Notes: a model not told the origin generated them from the letters alone. A DNA stretch of 64,000 nucleotides from Limnohabitans sp. T6-20 (GCF_003063505.1 NZ_NERW01000002.1:868001-932000); one strand, 5' to 3'; shown: positions 45,294-56,196, numbered from the stretch's first letter. Made by a program: numbers and translations.

Positions 45294-46145
45294 TCACTTG
45301 GAGGCGCGTTCTGCAGCTTCAAGGGTATTGACCAGCAGCATGGTGATGGTCATGGGGCCGACGCCGCCGGGCACAGGGGTGATGTGGCTGGCGACCTCTT
45401 TCACGCCATCAAAGTCCACATCGCCACACAGCTTGCCTTCGTCGTTGCGGTTCATGCCCACGTCCAGCACCACCGCGCCAGGCTTGACCATGTCGGCCGT
45501 CAGTACGTTGCGCTTGCCCACGGCGGCCACGATCACGTCGGCTTGCAAAGTCAGAGCTTTGAGGTTTTGGGTGCGAGAGTGCGCCACCGTCACCGTGGCG
45601 TCTTTTTGCAGCAGCATCAGCGCCATGGGCTTGCCCACAATGTTGCTGCGGCCAATGACCACGGCGTGCTTGCCACGCAGGTCATAGCCGATGCTTTCCA
45701 GCATCTTCATGCAGCCATAGGGCGTGCAAGGCCAAAAGCCGGGCATGCCGGTCATCAGGGCGCCTGCGCTGGCGATGTGAAAGCCGTCCACGTCCTTGGC
45801 CGGGCTGATGGCTTCGATCACTTTTTGCGCGTCAATGTGGGCGGGCAGGGGCAGTTGAACCAGGATGCCGTGGATTGCCGGGTCGTTGTTCAGCGCTTCC
45901 ACGCGGGCCAGCAAGTCCGCTTCGGTCATGGTGGCTTCGTATTTCTCAAGCACCGAATGCAGACCACTGTCTTCGCAGGCTTTGACCTTGTTGCGCACAT
46001 AAACCTGGCTGGCCGGGTTGTCGCCCACCAGCACCACCGCCAAGCCTGGGGTGACGCCTTTGGCCTTGAGGGCTTGGGCGCGGGTGGCGACCTCGGTGCG
46101 CAGTTGTTTGGACAGGGCGTTGCCGTCGATGAGTTGTGCGGTCAT
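45294..46145 (-). CDS. folD: Bifunctional methylenetetrahydrofolate dehydrogenase/cyclohydrolase
   Basis: A 283-residue enzyme interconverting 5,10-methylene-THF and 10-formyl-THF with NADP. Seen are [20 protein letters not shown] (catalytic Lys nearby), [11 protein letters not shown] and [25 protein letters not shown] is near the end. It sits between the response regulator gene, from which it is cut off by a terminator, and prlC. The length is normal. Confidence 0.96.
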   Translation of the reverse strand: MTAQLIDGNALSKQLRTEVATRAQALKAKGVTPGLAVVLVGDNPASQVYVRNKVKACEDSGLHSVLEKYEATMTEADLLARVEALNNDPAIHGILVQLPLPAHIDAQKVIEAISPAKDVDGFHIASAGALMTGMPGFWPCTPYGCMKMLESIGYDLRGKHAVVIGRSNIVGKPMALMLLQKDATVTVAHSRTQNLKALTLQADVIVAAVGKRNVLTADMVKPGAVVLDVGMNRNDEGKLCGDVDFDGVKEVASHITPVPGGVGPMTITMLLVNTLEAAERASK

Positions 46146-46169
46146 GTTGGAAAACTCGAAAAGTCAGAG

Positions 46170-46204
46170 AAAAAATGCAAAACGCCCGGCGGGTGCGGGC
46201 GTTT
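46170..46204 (-). terminator. Intrinsic terminator after the FixJ-type gene
   Basis: On the minus strand AACGCCCG/CGGGCGTT arms (46203-46181) are followed by TTTTGCATTTTTT. It ends the kinase/regulator transcript before folD. Confidence 0.8.
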
Positions 46205-46222
46205 CGGTCAGGGGTGGTTGGA

Positions 46223-46849
46223 TCAGGCCTTGGGTGCGTTTTGCCCCAGCGCGATCTTGAGCAGGTCGGCCACGGTGTTGGCGTTGAGCTTTTCCATGAT
46301 GTTGGCGCGGTGCGCCTCCACCGTCTTGATGCTGATGCCCAGATCGTCGGCGATTTGCTTGTTCAGGCGACCGGCGACGATGCGCTCGAGCACCTGAGCT
46401 TCGCGGCCCGTGAGCTTGGACAGCAGGGCGTCGCGGCTGGCGGCTTGTTGGTAACCCGCAAACGCTTCACGCGCTTCGTCGAGCATGCGCTCGACCAAAC
46501 CCAGCAGCTCTTCTTCCTTGAAAGGCTTCTGGATAAAGTCCATCGCGCCTTTTTTCATGGTGTTCACGGCCATTGGCACGTCGCCGTGGCCGGTGATGAA
46601 AACGATGGGCAAGGGCGAACGGCGTTCGATCAGGCGGTCTTGCAACTCCAGACCGGTCATGCCACCCATGCGGATGTCGGCGATCAGGCAGGCCACTTCA
46701 CGGGGGTCGTAGCGGCTGATGAAAGATTCGGCGCTGTCAAAGCAACGCACACGGTAGTCTTTGCCTTCGAGCAACCACTGCAGGGAGTCGCGCACCGCTT
46801 CGTCATCGTCAACGACGTAAACAGTGCCTTTTTTCGGAATCAAACTCAT
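46223..46849 (-). CDS. FixJ/NarL-type response regulator
   Basis: A 208-residue regulator. The receiver domain (about 8-122) has VYVVDDDEAVRDSL, the phospho-Asp in CLIADIRMGG and Lys in IQKPFKEEE. The LuxR-type helix-turn-helix (about 143-200) reads LTGREAQVLERIVAGRLNKQ. The layout is that of FixJ/TtrR/DctR-type regulators. ATG 46849 overlaps the kinase stop (ATGA). A terminator follows. It is probably the partner of the PAS kinase and may act on the divergent aceE promoter. Confidence 0.9.
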   Translation of the reverse strand: MSLIPKKGTVYVVDDDEAVRDSLQWLLEGKDYRVRCFDSAESFISRYDPREVACLIADIRMGGMTGLELQDRLIERRSPLPIVFITGHGDVPMAVNTMKKGAMDFIQKPFKEEELLGLVERMLDEAREAFAGYQQAASRDALLSKLTGREAQVLERIVAGRLNKQIADDLGISIKTVEAHRANIMEKLNANTVADLLKIALGQNAPKA

Positions 46850-49377
46850 TCATTTACCCCGGTGGGTTGTTGTGTGGTCAAAGTGGTTTCGACCGGAATC
46901 CAGAAGGAGAACCGGCAACCGGTCACCTCGCCGGCATTGTAGAGGTTCTCGGCAGCGATCCTGCCCTGGTGCGACTCGATGATGCTGCGGCACAAATTGA
47001 GGCCAATGCCCATGCCCTCGACCTTGGTCGAGAAAAATGCTTCATAGACGCGTTCAATGTCTTCCGGGGGCAGGCCCTGACCCGTGTCCGTGACAGAAAA
47101 CTCGACCACCGACTGGTTGTCGATCTGCTTGGGCACGATGCGCAATTCGACTTGGCGCTGCCCCGGAGCACGGTTGGCGTTGTCGATGGACTCGGCGGCG
47201 TTTTTCATCAGGTTGATCAGCACCTGCTCGATCAGGATGGGGTCGACCATGAGCTGCGGCAGCCGGGCAGCCACGTGGTGGGTCAGCCGCACATGGCGTC
47301 TGCGCATTTCGATTTCGGCCAGCTCCAGCGATTCACTGACCATGGCCGAGACATCCGACAAGGTCCGATTGGGCTCGCTGCGCTTCACAAAGCTGCGGAT
47401 TCGCAAAATGATTTGCCCGGCCCGCTGGGCCTGCCGTGCGGTTTTGTCGAGGGCAAACAAGAGGTCTTCTTCTTTGACCTGTTTGGCCTTGATGCGCGAA
47501 ATCATGCCGCTGCAGTAGTTGCTGATGGCCGTGAGCGGCTGGTTCAGCTCGTGCGCCACGCTGGAGGCCATCTCGCCCATGGTGATCAAGCGGCTGGCGG
47601 TCTGGGCGCGTTCGGCTTGCTGTGCGGCCAACTCTTCGGCCTGGCGGCGGGGCGTGATGTCGCTGGCAATCACCATTTGGGCCAGGCGACCATCGGCCCA
47701 GTTGATGTAGCGGGAGCGCACTTCCAGCCATTTGCCCAATTCAGAGACAAAGATTTCGGCGTTTTCCGAGGTGGCCACCGTCAGGCTCTCGGTGGGCAAG
47801 CCCACCATGTCGTCCACCTCATCCATTTGATCGGCCGCATTGCTGGCACCCGCTTGCTGAACCAAGCGCAAATGCCCCTGGGTGTTTTGCCCAAACCAGA
47901 GCCGATAAAGCTTGTTGGCAAACAGCAGCTCCTCGCTGCCCAAAGGGGCCACCGACACCGAAGCGTCCAGCGCTTCCAACACGATGGTGAACCGCTCGTG
48001 CGAACCGGCCAGCTGTTCCCGAATCCGGTTGGGCTCGGTGATGTCGGTCATCGACGTCATCCAGCCCGTTTGCTTGCCCGTCGCATCGATCAACGGCGAC
48101 ACGTACATGCGGGCATCGAACAACTGGCCGTTTTTGCGCTTCACACGCACCTGAAAGCCGCCCGCTGAGTGCTGACCGCTGATTTCTTCTTCGAGCCTGG
48201 TCATCAGCAGTTCCCGGTCCTGGTCGGGCCAGTAAGGGAAGGGCGCCACCGCGCCGACCAGATCGGATTCGCTCCAGCCGGTCATCTGGCAAAAAGCCGG
48301 GTTCACATAAGTGATGCGGCCGCGCAGGTCCAGGGCGCGCATGCCCGTGAGCATGGAGTTTTCCATCGCCCGGCGAAAGTTGGTTTCGGCCACCAAAGCT
48401 TTTTGCGCCTGAATGCGCCTGCGGGTGTGACGCCAGTTGCCAATCAGCATCCACGCAGTCATGACACTCAACACACCGACCAACCAAAACAAGCCGCCGC
48501 CCACCAAGCCTTGCGACGTGCGCCAAGCCTGAGCGCGCAAGATCAGGTCGTTGCCCACGGGGGACACCGGCACTTCGTAATCGTTGTTGGGTTTGTCACT
48601 GCCAGGCAGCAAACTCCAAAGCGCAATGCGCCCCGGAATGGTTTGCCCTGCCAGCAAATGGCCTTTGCCGTCTTGCAAAGCCACCGCGTACTTGGCCAGC
48701 ACCTCGGTGGGAATGCCGTAACGCAGCAAGCCCTCCATGGTGTATTCGGCCAGGAGCACACCGCTGAACCGCCCTTGGTCGTTGCTCAAAGGGGAGTGCA
48801 GTTGCAGCACGGCCATTTGAGCGTCCCTGTCTGCATCGGCATCGACCTTGCCGTAGATCGGCTGCATCAGATCGCGCGCCAAGCTGAAGTGACTTTCTGT
48901 TTCGCCCACTTTGAGCACCGTTCCAGCCCGCAAGTGCTGGCTGGGTGAAATGCTGGAAACACTTTGGTTGGCGATGATGCGCCGACGGTCGTCAATCCAG
49001 GTCAGCGACATGAATTCCGGGTATTGCTGCACCAAGGCTTCGGCCCGCAACAGGAACTGGTCAGCCCGTATCTCCTTGTTGGAGACATCACGCGCCAAGC
49101 GCATGACCTGCTCTTGTCGCTCCAGCAAACGCAAGCGCAGGCGTTGCTGTGCATATTCGACATCGCGCTTGATGGCTTCTTGTTCGCGCTCGATTTCCTC
49201 GACACGCAAATACCAAAAAGCACTGGCAATGGCCGCCAGAAACAGCACCACAGCGGCCACGGGTGCCAGGTTGGCAAACCGGTCTTGCCTGTTGGGGGAT
49301 TGGCGTTGCCACCATGTGCGCCACCACGCCCAAGGCCCGACTTTTTTCACAACCGACGCTGCTCTGTTCAATTCCAT
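46846..49377 (-). CDS. PAS-domain sensor histidine kinase (FixL-type partner)
   Basis: An 843-residue membrane kinase. TM1 (about 37-57) and TM2 (about 300-320) flank a large periplasmic sensor. Two PAS domains (about 345-465 and 475-590; RITYVNPAFCQMTGWSESDL) and GEMASSVAHELNQPLTAISN (phospho-His) follow, then an ATPase domain with MGIGLNLCRSIIESHQG. ATG 49377 is preferred; the frame from 49452 adds unmatched residues. The signal is unknown. No haem-binding His pattern of FixL was recognised. It is divergent from aceE across 173 bp. Confidence 0.88.
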   Translation of the reverse strand: MELNRAASVVKKVGPWAWWRTWWQRQSPNRQDRFANLAPVAAVVLFLAAIASAFWYLRVEEIEREQEAIKRDVEYAQQRLRLRLLERQEQVMRLARDVSNKEIRADQFLLRAEALVQQYPEFMSLTWIDDRRRIIANQSVSSISPSQHLRAGTVLKVGETESHFSLARDLMQPIYGKVDADADRDAQMAVLQLHSPLSNDQGRFSGVLLAEYTMEGLLRYGIPTEVLAKYAVALQDGKGHLLAGQTIPGRIALWSLLPGSDKPNNDYEVPVSPVGNDLILRAQAWRTSQGLVGGGLFWLVGVLSVMTAWMLIGNWRHTRRRIQAQKALVAETNFRRAMENSMLTGMRALDLRGRITYVNPAFCQMTGWSESDLVGAVAPFPYWPDQDRELLMTRLEEEISGQHSAGGFQVRVKRKNGQLFDARMYVSPLIDATGKQTGWMTSMTDITEPNRIREQLAGSHERFTIVLEALDASVSVAPLGSEELLFANKLYRLWFGQNTQGHLRLVQQAGASNAADQMDEVDDMVGLPTESLTVATSENAEIFVSELGKWLEVRSRYINWADGRLAQMVIASDITPRRQAEELAAQQAERAQTASRLITMGEMASSVAHELNQPLTAISNYCSGMISRIKAKQVKEEDLLFALDKTARQAQRAGQIILRIRSFVKRSEPNRTLSDVSAMVSESLELAEIEMRRRHVRLTHHVAARLPQLMVDPILIEQVLINLMKNAAESIDNANRAPGQRQVELRIVPKQIDNQSVVEFSVTDTGQGLPPEDIERVYEAFFSTKVEGMGIGLNLCRSIIESHQGRIAAENLYNAGEVTGCRFSFWIPVETTLTTQQPTGVNE

Positions 49378-49453
49378 GCCGCCGAGTTTAGGTGACAACC
49401 CTTGCGTATTTGCCCTGAAGGGCTGTTTACGACACACCAGAATAGTCATCATA

Positions 49454-49509
49454 TTTCACAATGCAAAACAGTTAAGCACAATTTGAAATTCATCAGAAAA
49501 TATGTGAAA
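49454..49509. promoter_or_regulatory. Spaced inverted repeat in the aceE/kinase promoter region
   Basis: TTTCACA (49454-49460) and TGTGAAA (49503-49509) are perfect inverted repeats 42 bp apart. They lie in the AT-rich gap between the divergent kinase and aceE genes. They are operator candidates; the binding protein is unknown. Confidence 0.4.
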
Positions 49510-49550
49510 ATTCGGGCATCATTTCTGAACAACATCAACAGGAGACAAAC

Positions 49551-52268
49551 ATGACCGCGGCAACACCTCAACAGCCGGCTCTGGACATGGACAGCCAAGA
49601 GACCCGTGAATGGATGGACGCACTGTCCGCCGTGATTGAAAAAGAAGGCGGCGAACGTGCGCACTTCTTGATCGAGCAACTGCTCGAACATGCCCGCGAA
49701 AACAGCATCGACATGCCGTTCTCGGCCAACACGGGTTATGTGAACACCATCGAGCCCAACCAAGAAGCCCGCTGTCCCGGCAACATCGAGATCGAAGAAC
49801 GCCTGCGCGCCTACATGCGCTGGAACGCCATGGCCATGGTCGTCAAGGCCAACCGGCACAACCCTGAAGACGGTGGCGACTTGGGCGGTCACATCGGCTC
49901 ATTCGCCTCGCTGGCCCACATGTTTGGTGCCGGTTTCAACCACTTCTGGCACGCAGAAAACGAAAACCACGGCGGCGACTGCCTCTACATCCAGGGCCAC
50001 GTGTCGCCCGGCGTGTATGCCCGCGCTTATCTGGAAGGCCGCCTGACCGAAGAGCAGTTGCTCAACTTCCGCCAAGAAGTCGATGGCAAAGGTTTGTCCA
50101 GCTATCCACACCCCAAACTCATGCCCGAGTTCTGGCAGTTCCCCACCGTGTCGATGGGCCTGGGCCCATTGATGGCGATTTACCAAGCGCGCTTCTTGAA
50201 GTACTTGCACGCACGCGGCATTGCCAACACCGAAAACCGCAAGGTCTGGGTGTTCTGCGGTGACGGCGAGATGGACGAAGTCGAATCGCTGGGCGCGATC
50301 GGCCTGGCCGCACGCGAGAAGCTGGACAACCTGATCTTTGTCGTCAACTGCAACCTGCAACGTCTGGACGGCCCGGTGCGCGGCAACGGCAAGATCGTGC
50401 AAGAACTCGAAGGCGAATTCCGTGGTTCCGGCTGGAACGTGATCAAGCTCTTGTGGGGCAGCGAGTGGGACAAGCTGTTGGCCCGCGACAAGGATGGCGC
50501 TTTGCGCAAGCTGATGATGGACACGCTGGACGGCGACTACCAGGCCTTCAAAGCCAACGACGGTGCCTATGTGCGCAAGCATTTCTTTGGCCGCGACCCT
50601 CGCACGCTGGAGATGGTCGCGCACATGAGCGACGACGAAATCTGGAACCTCAAGCGCGGCGGCCATGACCCGCAAAAGGTGTATGCGGCCTACCACCAGG
50701 CCGTCAACACCACAGGTCAACCCACCGTGTTGCTGATCAAGACTGTCAAGGGTTTTGGCATGGGCAAAGCCGGTGAAGGCAAAAACAACGTCCACCAGAC
50801 CAAAAAACTGACCGACGAAGACATCCGCTACATGCGTGACCGCTTCAACATCCCGGTGCCAGACAGCGAATTGGCCAATGTGCCGTTCTACAAGCCAGCG
50901 GACGACACCCCTGAAATGCGCTACCTGCACGAGCGCCGCAAGGCCTTGGGCGGCTACTTGCCGCACCGCCGCACGAAAGCCGAAGAAAGCTTCACCGTGC
51001 CGTCGCTCGACATCTTCAAATCGGTGATGGAGCCCACTGCCGAAGGCCGTGAAATCTCCACCACCCAGGCGTATGTCCGCTTCTTGACCCAACTGCTGCG
51101 CGACCAGGCCCTGGGCCCACGTGTGGTGCCCATTTTGGTGGACGAAGCCCGTACCTTTGGTATGGAAGGCCTGTTCCGCCAGATCGGCATTTACAACCCT
51201 GCGGGCCAGCAGTACACCCCGGTCGACAAAGACCAGGTCATGTACTACAAGGAAGACAAAGCCGGTCAGATTCTGCAAGAAGGCATCAACGAAGCCGGTG
51301 GCATGTCCAGCTGGATTGCTGCGGCCACCAGCTACAGCACCAGCAACCGCATCATGGTGCCGTTCTACGTGTACTACTCGATGTTCGGTTTCCAGCGCAT
51401 TGGCGACTTGGCTTGGGCTGCGGGCGACATGCAAGCACGCGGCTTCTTGCTGGGTGGCACCTCGGGGCGGACAACGCTCAACGGCGAAGGCTTGCAGCAC
51501 GAAGACGGTCACAGCCACATCATGGCCAACACCATCCCCAACTGCGTGTCTTATGACCCCACCTTCGCGCACGAAGTCGGCGTCATCCTGCACCACGGTT
51601 TGAAGCGCATGGTCGAGAAGCAAGACAACGTCTTTTATTACCTGACGCTGCTGAACGAAAACTACGCCATGCCCGGCCTCACGCCCGGCACAGAAGAGCA
51701 GATCATCAAAGGCATGTATTTGTGCAAGCCCGGCGTAGCATCGAGTGGCACCTCCGGCGCGGGCGAAAAGCGCGTGCAACTGCTGGGCTCGGGCACCATC
51801 CTGCGCGAATCCATTGCGGCGCAAACCCTGCTGGCCACCGACTGGGGCATCCAGGCCGACGTGTGGAGCTGCCCAAGCTTCAACGAGCTGACCCGCGACG
51901 GTCAAGACGCCGAGCGCTTCAACCTGCTGCACCCACTGGAAACACCTCGCGTGTCTTTCGTGGGCCAACAGTTGGCCAAGCACAACGGCCCCGTGGTTGC
52001 ATCGACCGACTACATGAAGGCCTATGCCGAGCAAATCCGTCCTTTCATCCCGAAGGGTCGCACCTACAAAGTGCTGGGCACCGACGGCTTTGGCCGCTCC
52101 GACTTCCGCAGCAAGCTGCGCGAGCACTTCGAGATCAACCGCCACTACATCGTGGTCGCGGCCCTCAAGGCGCTGAGCGAAGACGGCACAGTGCCCGCCA
52201 CGCAAGTGGCCGAGGCCATCAAGAAGTACGGCATCAACACCGACAAGATCAACCCGCTGTACGCATAA
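49551..52268 (+). CDS. aceE: Pyruvate dehydrogenase E1 component, homodimeric
   Basis: A 905-residue thiamine-diphosphate enzyme that decarboxylates pyruvate and acetylates the E2 lipoyl group. The ThDP motif begins GDGEMDEVESLGA (about residues 238-250). HDGHSH-type EDGHSHIMANTIPNC and DFRSKLREHFEINRHYI are AceE hallmarks. AGGAGA precedes ATG 49551. It is the first gene of aceE-aceF-lpdA. The upstream AT-rich region and the divergent two-component pair suggest dedicated control. Confidence 0.97.
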   Translation: MTAATPQQPALDMDSQETREWMDALSAVIEKEGGERAHFLIEQLLEHARENSIDMPFSANTGYVNTIEPNQEARCPGNIEIEERLRAYMRWNAMAMVVKANRHNPEDGGDLGGHIGSFASLAHMFGAGFNHFWHAENENHGGDCLYIQGHVSPGVYARAYLEGRLTEEQLLNFRQEVDGKGLSSYPHPKLMPEFWQFPTVSMGLGPLMAIYQARFLKYLHARGIANTENRKVWVFCGDGEMDEVESLGAIGLAAREKLDNLIFVVNCNLQRLDGPVRGNGKIVQELEGEFRGSGWNVIKLLWGSEWDKLLARDKDGALRKLMMDTLDGDYQAFKANDGAYVRKHFFGRDPRTLEMVAHMSDDEIWNLKRGGHDPQKVYAAYHQAVNTTGQPTVLLIKTVKGFGMGKAGEGKNNVHQTKKLTDEDIRYMRDRFNIPVPDSELANVPFYKPADDTPEMRYLHERRKALGGYLPHRRTKAEESFTVPSLDIFKSVMEPTAEGREISTTQAYVRFLTQLLRDQALGPRVVPILVDEARTFGMEGLFRQIGIYNPAGQQYTPVDKDQVMYYKEDKAGQILQEGINEAGGMSSWIAAATSYSTSNRIMVPFYVYYSMFGFQRIGDLAWAAGDMQARGFLLGGTSGRTTLNGEGLQHEDGHSHIMANTIPNCVSYDPTFAHEVGVILHHGLKRMVEKQDNVFYYLTLLNENYAMPGLTPGTEEQIIKGMYLCKPGVASSGTSGAGEKRVQLLGSGTILRESIAAQTLLATDWGIQADVWSCPSFNELTRDGQDAERFNLLHPLETPRVSFVGQQLAKHNGPVVASTDYMKAYAEQIRPFIPKGRTYKVLGTDGFGRSDFRSKLREHFEINRHYIVVAALKALSEDGTVPATQVAEAIKKYGINTDKINPLYA

Positions 52269-52283
52269 ATCCGGGAGACACAC

Positions 52284-53933
52284 ATGGCATTGGTAGAAGT
52301 ACAAGTCCCGGACATCGGGGATTTTGATGAAGTGACCGTCATTGAGTTGATGGTCAAAGTGGGCGACACCGTGAAAGCCGAGCAATCGCTGATCACGGTC
52401 GAGTCCGACAAAGCCTCGATGGAAATTCCGTCGAGCACGGCGGGCGTCGTCAAGGAAATGCGCGTCGCTTTAGGCGACAAGGTCAAGCAAGGCTCGGTCG
52501 TGCTGGTGGTGGAAGCCGCTGGTGCTGTCGCAGCTCCCGCCGCTGCCCCCGCAACTGCCGCGACACCTGCACCCGCCGCTGCCCCTGCGCCAGTGGCGGC
52601 ACCTGTTGCCGCTGTGGCCTCTGGCCCTGTGGAAGTGCGCGTCCCTGACATCGGTGACTTCAAAGACGTCGCCGTCATCGAAGTCATGGTCAAGCCTGGC
52701 GACACCATCAAAGTAGAGCAATCGCTGATCACCGTCGAGTCCGACAAGGCCTCCATGGAAATCCCATCCTCGGCGGCTGGCGTGCTCAAAGAGCTCAAAG
52801 TCAAAGTGGGCGACAAGGTCAACATTGGCGACCTGCTGGCGATTCTGGAAGGCACCGCTTCAGCGGCTGCGCCCGTGGCTGTCGCTGCTGCCCCTGTGGC
52901 TGCATCCGTGGCTTCGGCACCTGCTGCTGCGCAACCCACCGTGGCGGCTGCTGCCGCTGCCGTGGCAGCGCCTGCCCACGCCCCCGGCGGCACCACGCTG
53001 GGCTTGCCCCATGCGTCGCCATCGGTGCGCAAGTTCGCCCGCGAGTTGGGCGTTCCGCTCGAAGAAGTCAAAGGCAACGGCCTCAAGGGCCGCATCACCC
53101 AAGACGATGTGCAAGCCTTCACCAAGGCCGTCATGTCGGGCGCTGCGCAAACCAAGGCGCAGGCCGCCAAAGCCCCTGCTGGCGGCGGTGGTGGCTCTGA
53201 GCTGGGCCTGATCCCCTGGCCCAAGGTCGACTTCGCCAAGTTCGGCCCCATCGAGCGCAAGGAGATGGGCCGCATCAAGAAGATCAGCGGTGCCAACCTG
53301 CTGCGCAACGCGATCATGATTCCGGCCGTCACCAACCACGATGACGCCGACATCACCGACCTCGAAGCCTTCCGCGTTTCCACCAACAAAGAGAACGAGA
53401 AGAGTGGCGTCAAAGTCACGATGCTGGCGTTCTTGATCAAGGCCTGCGTGGCCGCGCTCAAGAAATACCCAGAGTTCAACAGCTCGCTCGACGGCGATGC
53501 ACTGGTCTACAAAAACTACTGGCATATCGGCTTTGCCGCTGACACGCCCAATGGTTTGATGGTTCCCGTCATCCGCGACTGCGACAAAAAAGGCGTCCTG
53601 CAGATTAGCCAGGAAATGGGCGAGCTGGCCAAGAAGGCGCGTGACGGCAAACTGGGTCCCGCAGAAATGACCGGCGCAACCTTCACCATCTCCAGCCTCG
53701 GCGGCATTGGTGGCAAGTACTTCACGCCCATCATCAACGCGCCCGAAGTGGCCATCTTGGGTGTGTGCAAGAGCACCATGGAACCCGTGTGGGACGGCAA
53801 GCAGTTTGTGCCCCGCCTGATGCTGCCTTTGTCTTTGACGTGGGACCACCGCGTCATCGACGGCGCCGCAGCGGCACGCTTCAACGCGTTCCTGGGTCAA
53901 ATCCTCAGCGACTTCCGTCGCGTGTTGCTCTAA
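52284..53933 (+). CDS. aceF: Pyruvate dehydrogenase E2, dihydrolipoyl acetyltransferase
   Basis: A 549-residue E2 with two N-terminal lipoyl domains (about 3-75 and 117-190). Each carries [13 protein letters not shown] with the lipoylated Lys. Ala/Pro linkers join them to the E1/E3-binding domain (about 230-270, [13 protein letters not shown]) and a catalytic domain ending [15 protein letters not shown], with the active-site His. It starts 15 bp after aceE and ends 9 bp before lpdA. Burkholderiales E2 often has two lipoyl domains. Confidence 0.96.
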   Translation: MALVEVQVPDIGDFDEVTVIELMVKVGDTVKAEQSLITVESDKASMEIPSSTAGVVKEMRVALGDKVKQGSVVLVVEAAGAVAAPAAAPATAATPAPAAAPAPVAAPVAAVASGPVEVRVPDIGDFKDVAVIEVMVKPGDTIKVEQSLITVESDKASMEIPSSAAGVLKELKVKVGDKVNIGDLLAILEGTASAAAPVAVAAAPVAASVASAPAAAQPTVAAAAAAVAAPAHAPGGTTLGLPHASPSVRKFARELGVPLEEVKGNGLKGRITQDDVQAFTKAVMSGAAQTKAQAAKAPAGGGGGSELGLIPWPKVDFAKFGPIERKEMGRIKKISGANLLRNAIMIPAVTNHDDADITDLEAFRVSTNKENEKSGVKVTMLAFLIKACVAALKKYPEFNSSLDGDALVYKNYWHIGFAADTPNGLMVPVIRDCDKKGVLQISQEMGELAKKARDGKLGPAEMTGATFTISSLGGIGGKYFTPIINAPEVAILGVCKSTMEPVWDGKQFVPRLMLPLSLTWDHRVIDGAAAARFNAFLGQILSDFRRVLL

Positions 53934-53942
53934 GGACTTGAT

Positions 53943-55787
53943 ATGGCACTGATTGATATTCAAGTCCCCGACATTGGTGACTTTGACGAAGTGGCCGTGA
54001 TCGAGTTGCTGGTCAAACCCGGCGACACCGTCAAGCCCGAGCAATCGCTCATCACCGTGGAGTCCGACAAGGCCTCGATGGAAATCCCGTCCTCGCACGC
54101 TGGCGTGGTGAAGGAGCTCAAAGTCAAGCTGGGCGACAAGGTCAAGCAAGGCTCGGTGGTGTTGGTGCTGGAAGGCGAGGGCGCTGCGGCGGCCCCGGCT
54201 ACCGCCACTGCTGCTCCAGCGGTTGCGCCTGCTGCTACCACTGCCGCACCCGTGGCCGTAGCCCCAGCCGTTGCAGCCCCCGCAGCCTCCAGCTTTGGCG
54301 GCTCTGCAGACATCGAGTGCGATGTGCTCGTGTTGGGCGGTGGCCCCGGCGGTTACTCGGCAGCGTTTCGTGCGGCTGACCTCGGCTTGAACGTGGTCAT
54401 CGTTGAGCGCTACGCCACCTTGGGCGGCGTGTGTTTGAACGTGGGTTGCATTCCATCCAAAGCCTTGCTGCACGTCGCAGCCGTCATGGACGAAGTCAGC
54501 CACATGGCCGACCTTGGGGTTGACTTTGGCAAGCCGGTGGTCAACATCGACAAGCTGCGCGGCCACAAAGAAAAAGTCATTGGCAAACTCACAGGCGGCT
54601 TGGCGGCCATGGCAAAGATGCGCAAGGTCACCACCGTGCGCGGCTTGGGCCAGTTCGTGGGTGCCAACCACCTCGAAGTGAGCGAGACCAGTGGCACAGC
54701 GCAAGAGCAAACCGGCAGCAAAAAAGTGATCGCGTTCAAGCGCGCCATCATCGCTGCTGGCTCGCAAGCCGTGCGTTTGCCTTTCATGCCCAATGACCCA
54801 CGCGTGGTCGACAGCACAGGTGCTTTGGAACTCAAAGAAGTGCCCAAGCGCATGTTGATTTTGGGCGGCGGCATCATCGGCCTAGAGATGGGCACCGTTT
54901 ACAGCACGCTGGGCGCTCGCCTAGACGTGGTGGAGATGATGGACGGCCTCATGCAAGGCGCTGACCGCGACTTGGTCAAAGTCTGGCAAAAGATGAACGC
55001 CAAGCGCTTTGACAACATCATGCTCAAGACCAAGACCGTGTCCGCACGCGCCTTGCCCGAAGGCATTGAAGTCACATTTGCACCAGCAGAAGAGGGCGGC
55101 ACAGCCCCCGCACCGCAGGTGTACGACCTGGTGTTGCAAGCCGTGGGCCGCACGCCCAACGGCAAAAAGCTCGCCGCTGAAAAAGCTGGCGTGGCTGTGA
55201 CCGACCGCGGCTTCATCAACGTCGACATTCAAATGCGCACCAACGTGCCGCACATCTTCGCCATTGGCGACATCGTGGGCCAGCCCATGTTGGCGCACAA
55301 AGCGGTGCACGAAGCACACGTGGCGGCTGAGGTGATTGCGGGCGAACTGCAAGGCAACAAAGAGCTGGCAGCTGCTGCGTTCAACGCACGCGTCATCCCC
55401 AGCGTGGCCTACACCGACCCCGAAGTGGCATGGGTGGGCTTGACCGAAGACCAGGCCAAAGCCCAAGGCATCAAGGTGAAAAAGGGCTTGTTCCCCTGGA
55501 CGGCGTCTGGCCGCGCCATTGCCAACGGCCGCGACGAAGGCGTGACCAAACTGCTGTTTGACGATTCACCCGAGGCCCACGGCCACGGCAAGATCTTGGG
55601 CGGCGGCATGGTGGGCACGCATGCGGGCGATATGATTGGCGAGATTGCTTTGGCCATCGAAATGGGCGCAGACGCTGTGGACATCGGCAAAACAATCCAC
55701 CCACACCCCACGCTGGGCGAAAGCATCGGCATGGCGGCAGAAGTGGCGCACGGGTCTTGTACTGATTTACCGCCAGCAAAGAAGTAA
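53943..55787 (+). CDS. lpdA: Dihydrolipoyl dehydrogenase with N-terminal lipoyl domain
   Basis: A 614-residue E3. Residues about 1-80 form a lipoyl domain ([13 protein letters not shown]) nearly identical to those of the neighbouring E2. A Pro/Ala linker and a flavoprotein disulfide reductase follow, with [16 protein letters not shown] (FAD), [13 protein letters not shown] (redox disulfide) and [10 protein letters not shown] (NAD). HPHPTLGES near the end carries the catalytic His. E3 with its own lipoyl domain is known in some bacteria, including Neisseria and relatives. It reoxidises lipoyl groups with NAD. A strong terminator follows. Confidence 0.95.
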   Translation: MALIDIQVPDIGDFDEVAVIELLVKPGDTVKPEQSLITVESDKASMEIPSSHAGVVKELKVKLGDKVKQGSVVLVLEGEGAAAAPATATAAPAVAPAATTAAPVAVAPAVAAPAASSFGGSADIECDVLVLGGGPGGYSAAFRAADLGLNVVIVERYATLGGVCLNVGCIPSKALLHVAAVMDEVSHMADLGVDFGKPVVNIDKLRGHKEKVIGKLTGGLAAMAKMRKVTTVRGLGQFVGANHLEVSETSGTAQEQTGSKKVIAFKRAIIAAGSQAVRLPFMPNDPRVVDSTGALELKEVPKRMLILGGGIIGLEMGTVYSTLGARLDVVEMMDGLMQGADRDLVKVWQKMNAKRFDNIMLKTKTVSARALPEGIEVTFAPAEEGGTAPAPQVYDLVLQAVGRTPNGKKLAAEKAGVAVTDRGFINVDIQMRTNVPHIFAIGDIVGQPMLAHKAVHEAHVAAEVIAGELQGNKELAAAAFNARVIPSVAYTDPEVAWVGLTEDQAKAQGIKVKKGLFPWTASGRAIANGRDEGVTKLLFDDSPEAHGHGKILGGGMVGTHAGDMIGEIALAIEMGADAVDIGKTIHPHPTLGESIGMAAEVAHGSCTDLPPAKK

Positions 55788-55810
55788 ACGACCTCGGCTC
55801 TCAAAGCATT

Positions 55811-55845
55811 AAAGCCCCTGACAGGAAACTGTCCGGGGCTTTTTA
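55811..55845 (+). terminator. Terminator of the pyruvate dehydrogenase operon
   Basis: AAAGCCCC(TGACAG-GAAA-CTGTC)CGGGGCTTTTT forms a long stem with GAAA loop and a T tract. It ends aceE-aceF-lpdA transcription. Confidence 0.9.
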
Positions 55846-56073
55846 ATCGGCATAACGGGATGTGGGTTGGAAAATATTGTGTATTTGAAAAGTATTTATG
55901 CCAGCAAAGGCCCTATTTAAAGGGCCGCTGTCGCTGGGCAACGTGCGCCCAACACGGGTCGAGCCTGCCAGACTATGAGATGGACAAGCGCGTCAATTGG
56001 TGATTTAGTGAGACGGCGATTTCAGCAGCTGCGGGGAGCAGCTGCGTGCGCGCCAGACCCAATCCATCCGGCA

Positions 56074-56178
56074 ATGAATGTGACCAATGCGGGACTGAAG
56101 GTGATTGAGCTGGCCCCTGGCGTGACGCCTGAGCTTCTTCAAAGCAAGACGGGTGTGAGGATGATTTCTGACCTTGGC
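56074..56178 (+). pseudogene. Remnant of a 3-oxoacid/3-oxoadipate CoA-transferase B subunit
   Basis: The translation NVTNAGLKVIELAPGV then TPELLQSKTGVRM matches the last ~35 residues of CoA-transferase subunit B (ScoB/PcaJ-like). Everything upstream of it is missing: the frame before residue NVT is unrelated sequence. The end is read loosely. No initiation signal is seen. It lies in a 468-bp gap between lpdA and the next gene; the rest of that gap has a terminator and no other feature. Confidence 0.6.
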
Positions 56179-56196
56179 GAGGTGATTTTTTCGAAA

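Noticed and set aside
49899..52385. 828-codon minus-strand open frame opposite aceE
   Set aside because: AceE is diagnostic on the plus strand; the minus frame is His/Val/Gln-rich shadow sequence.
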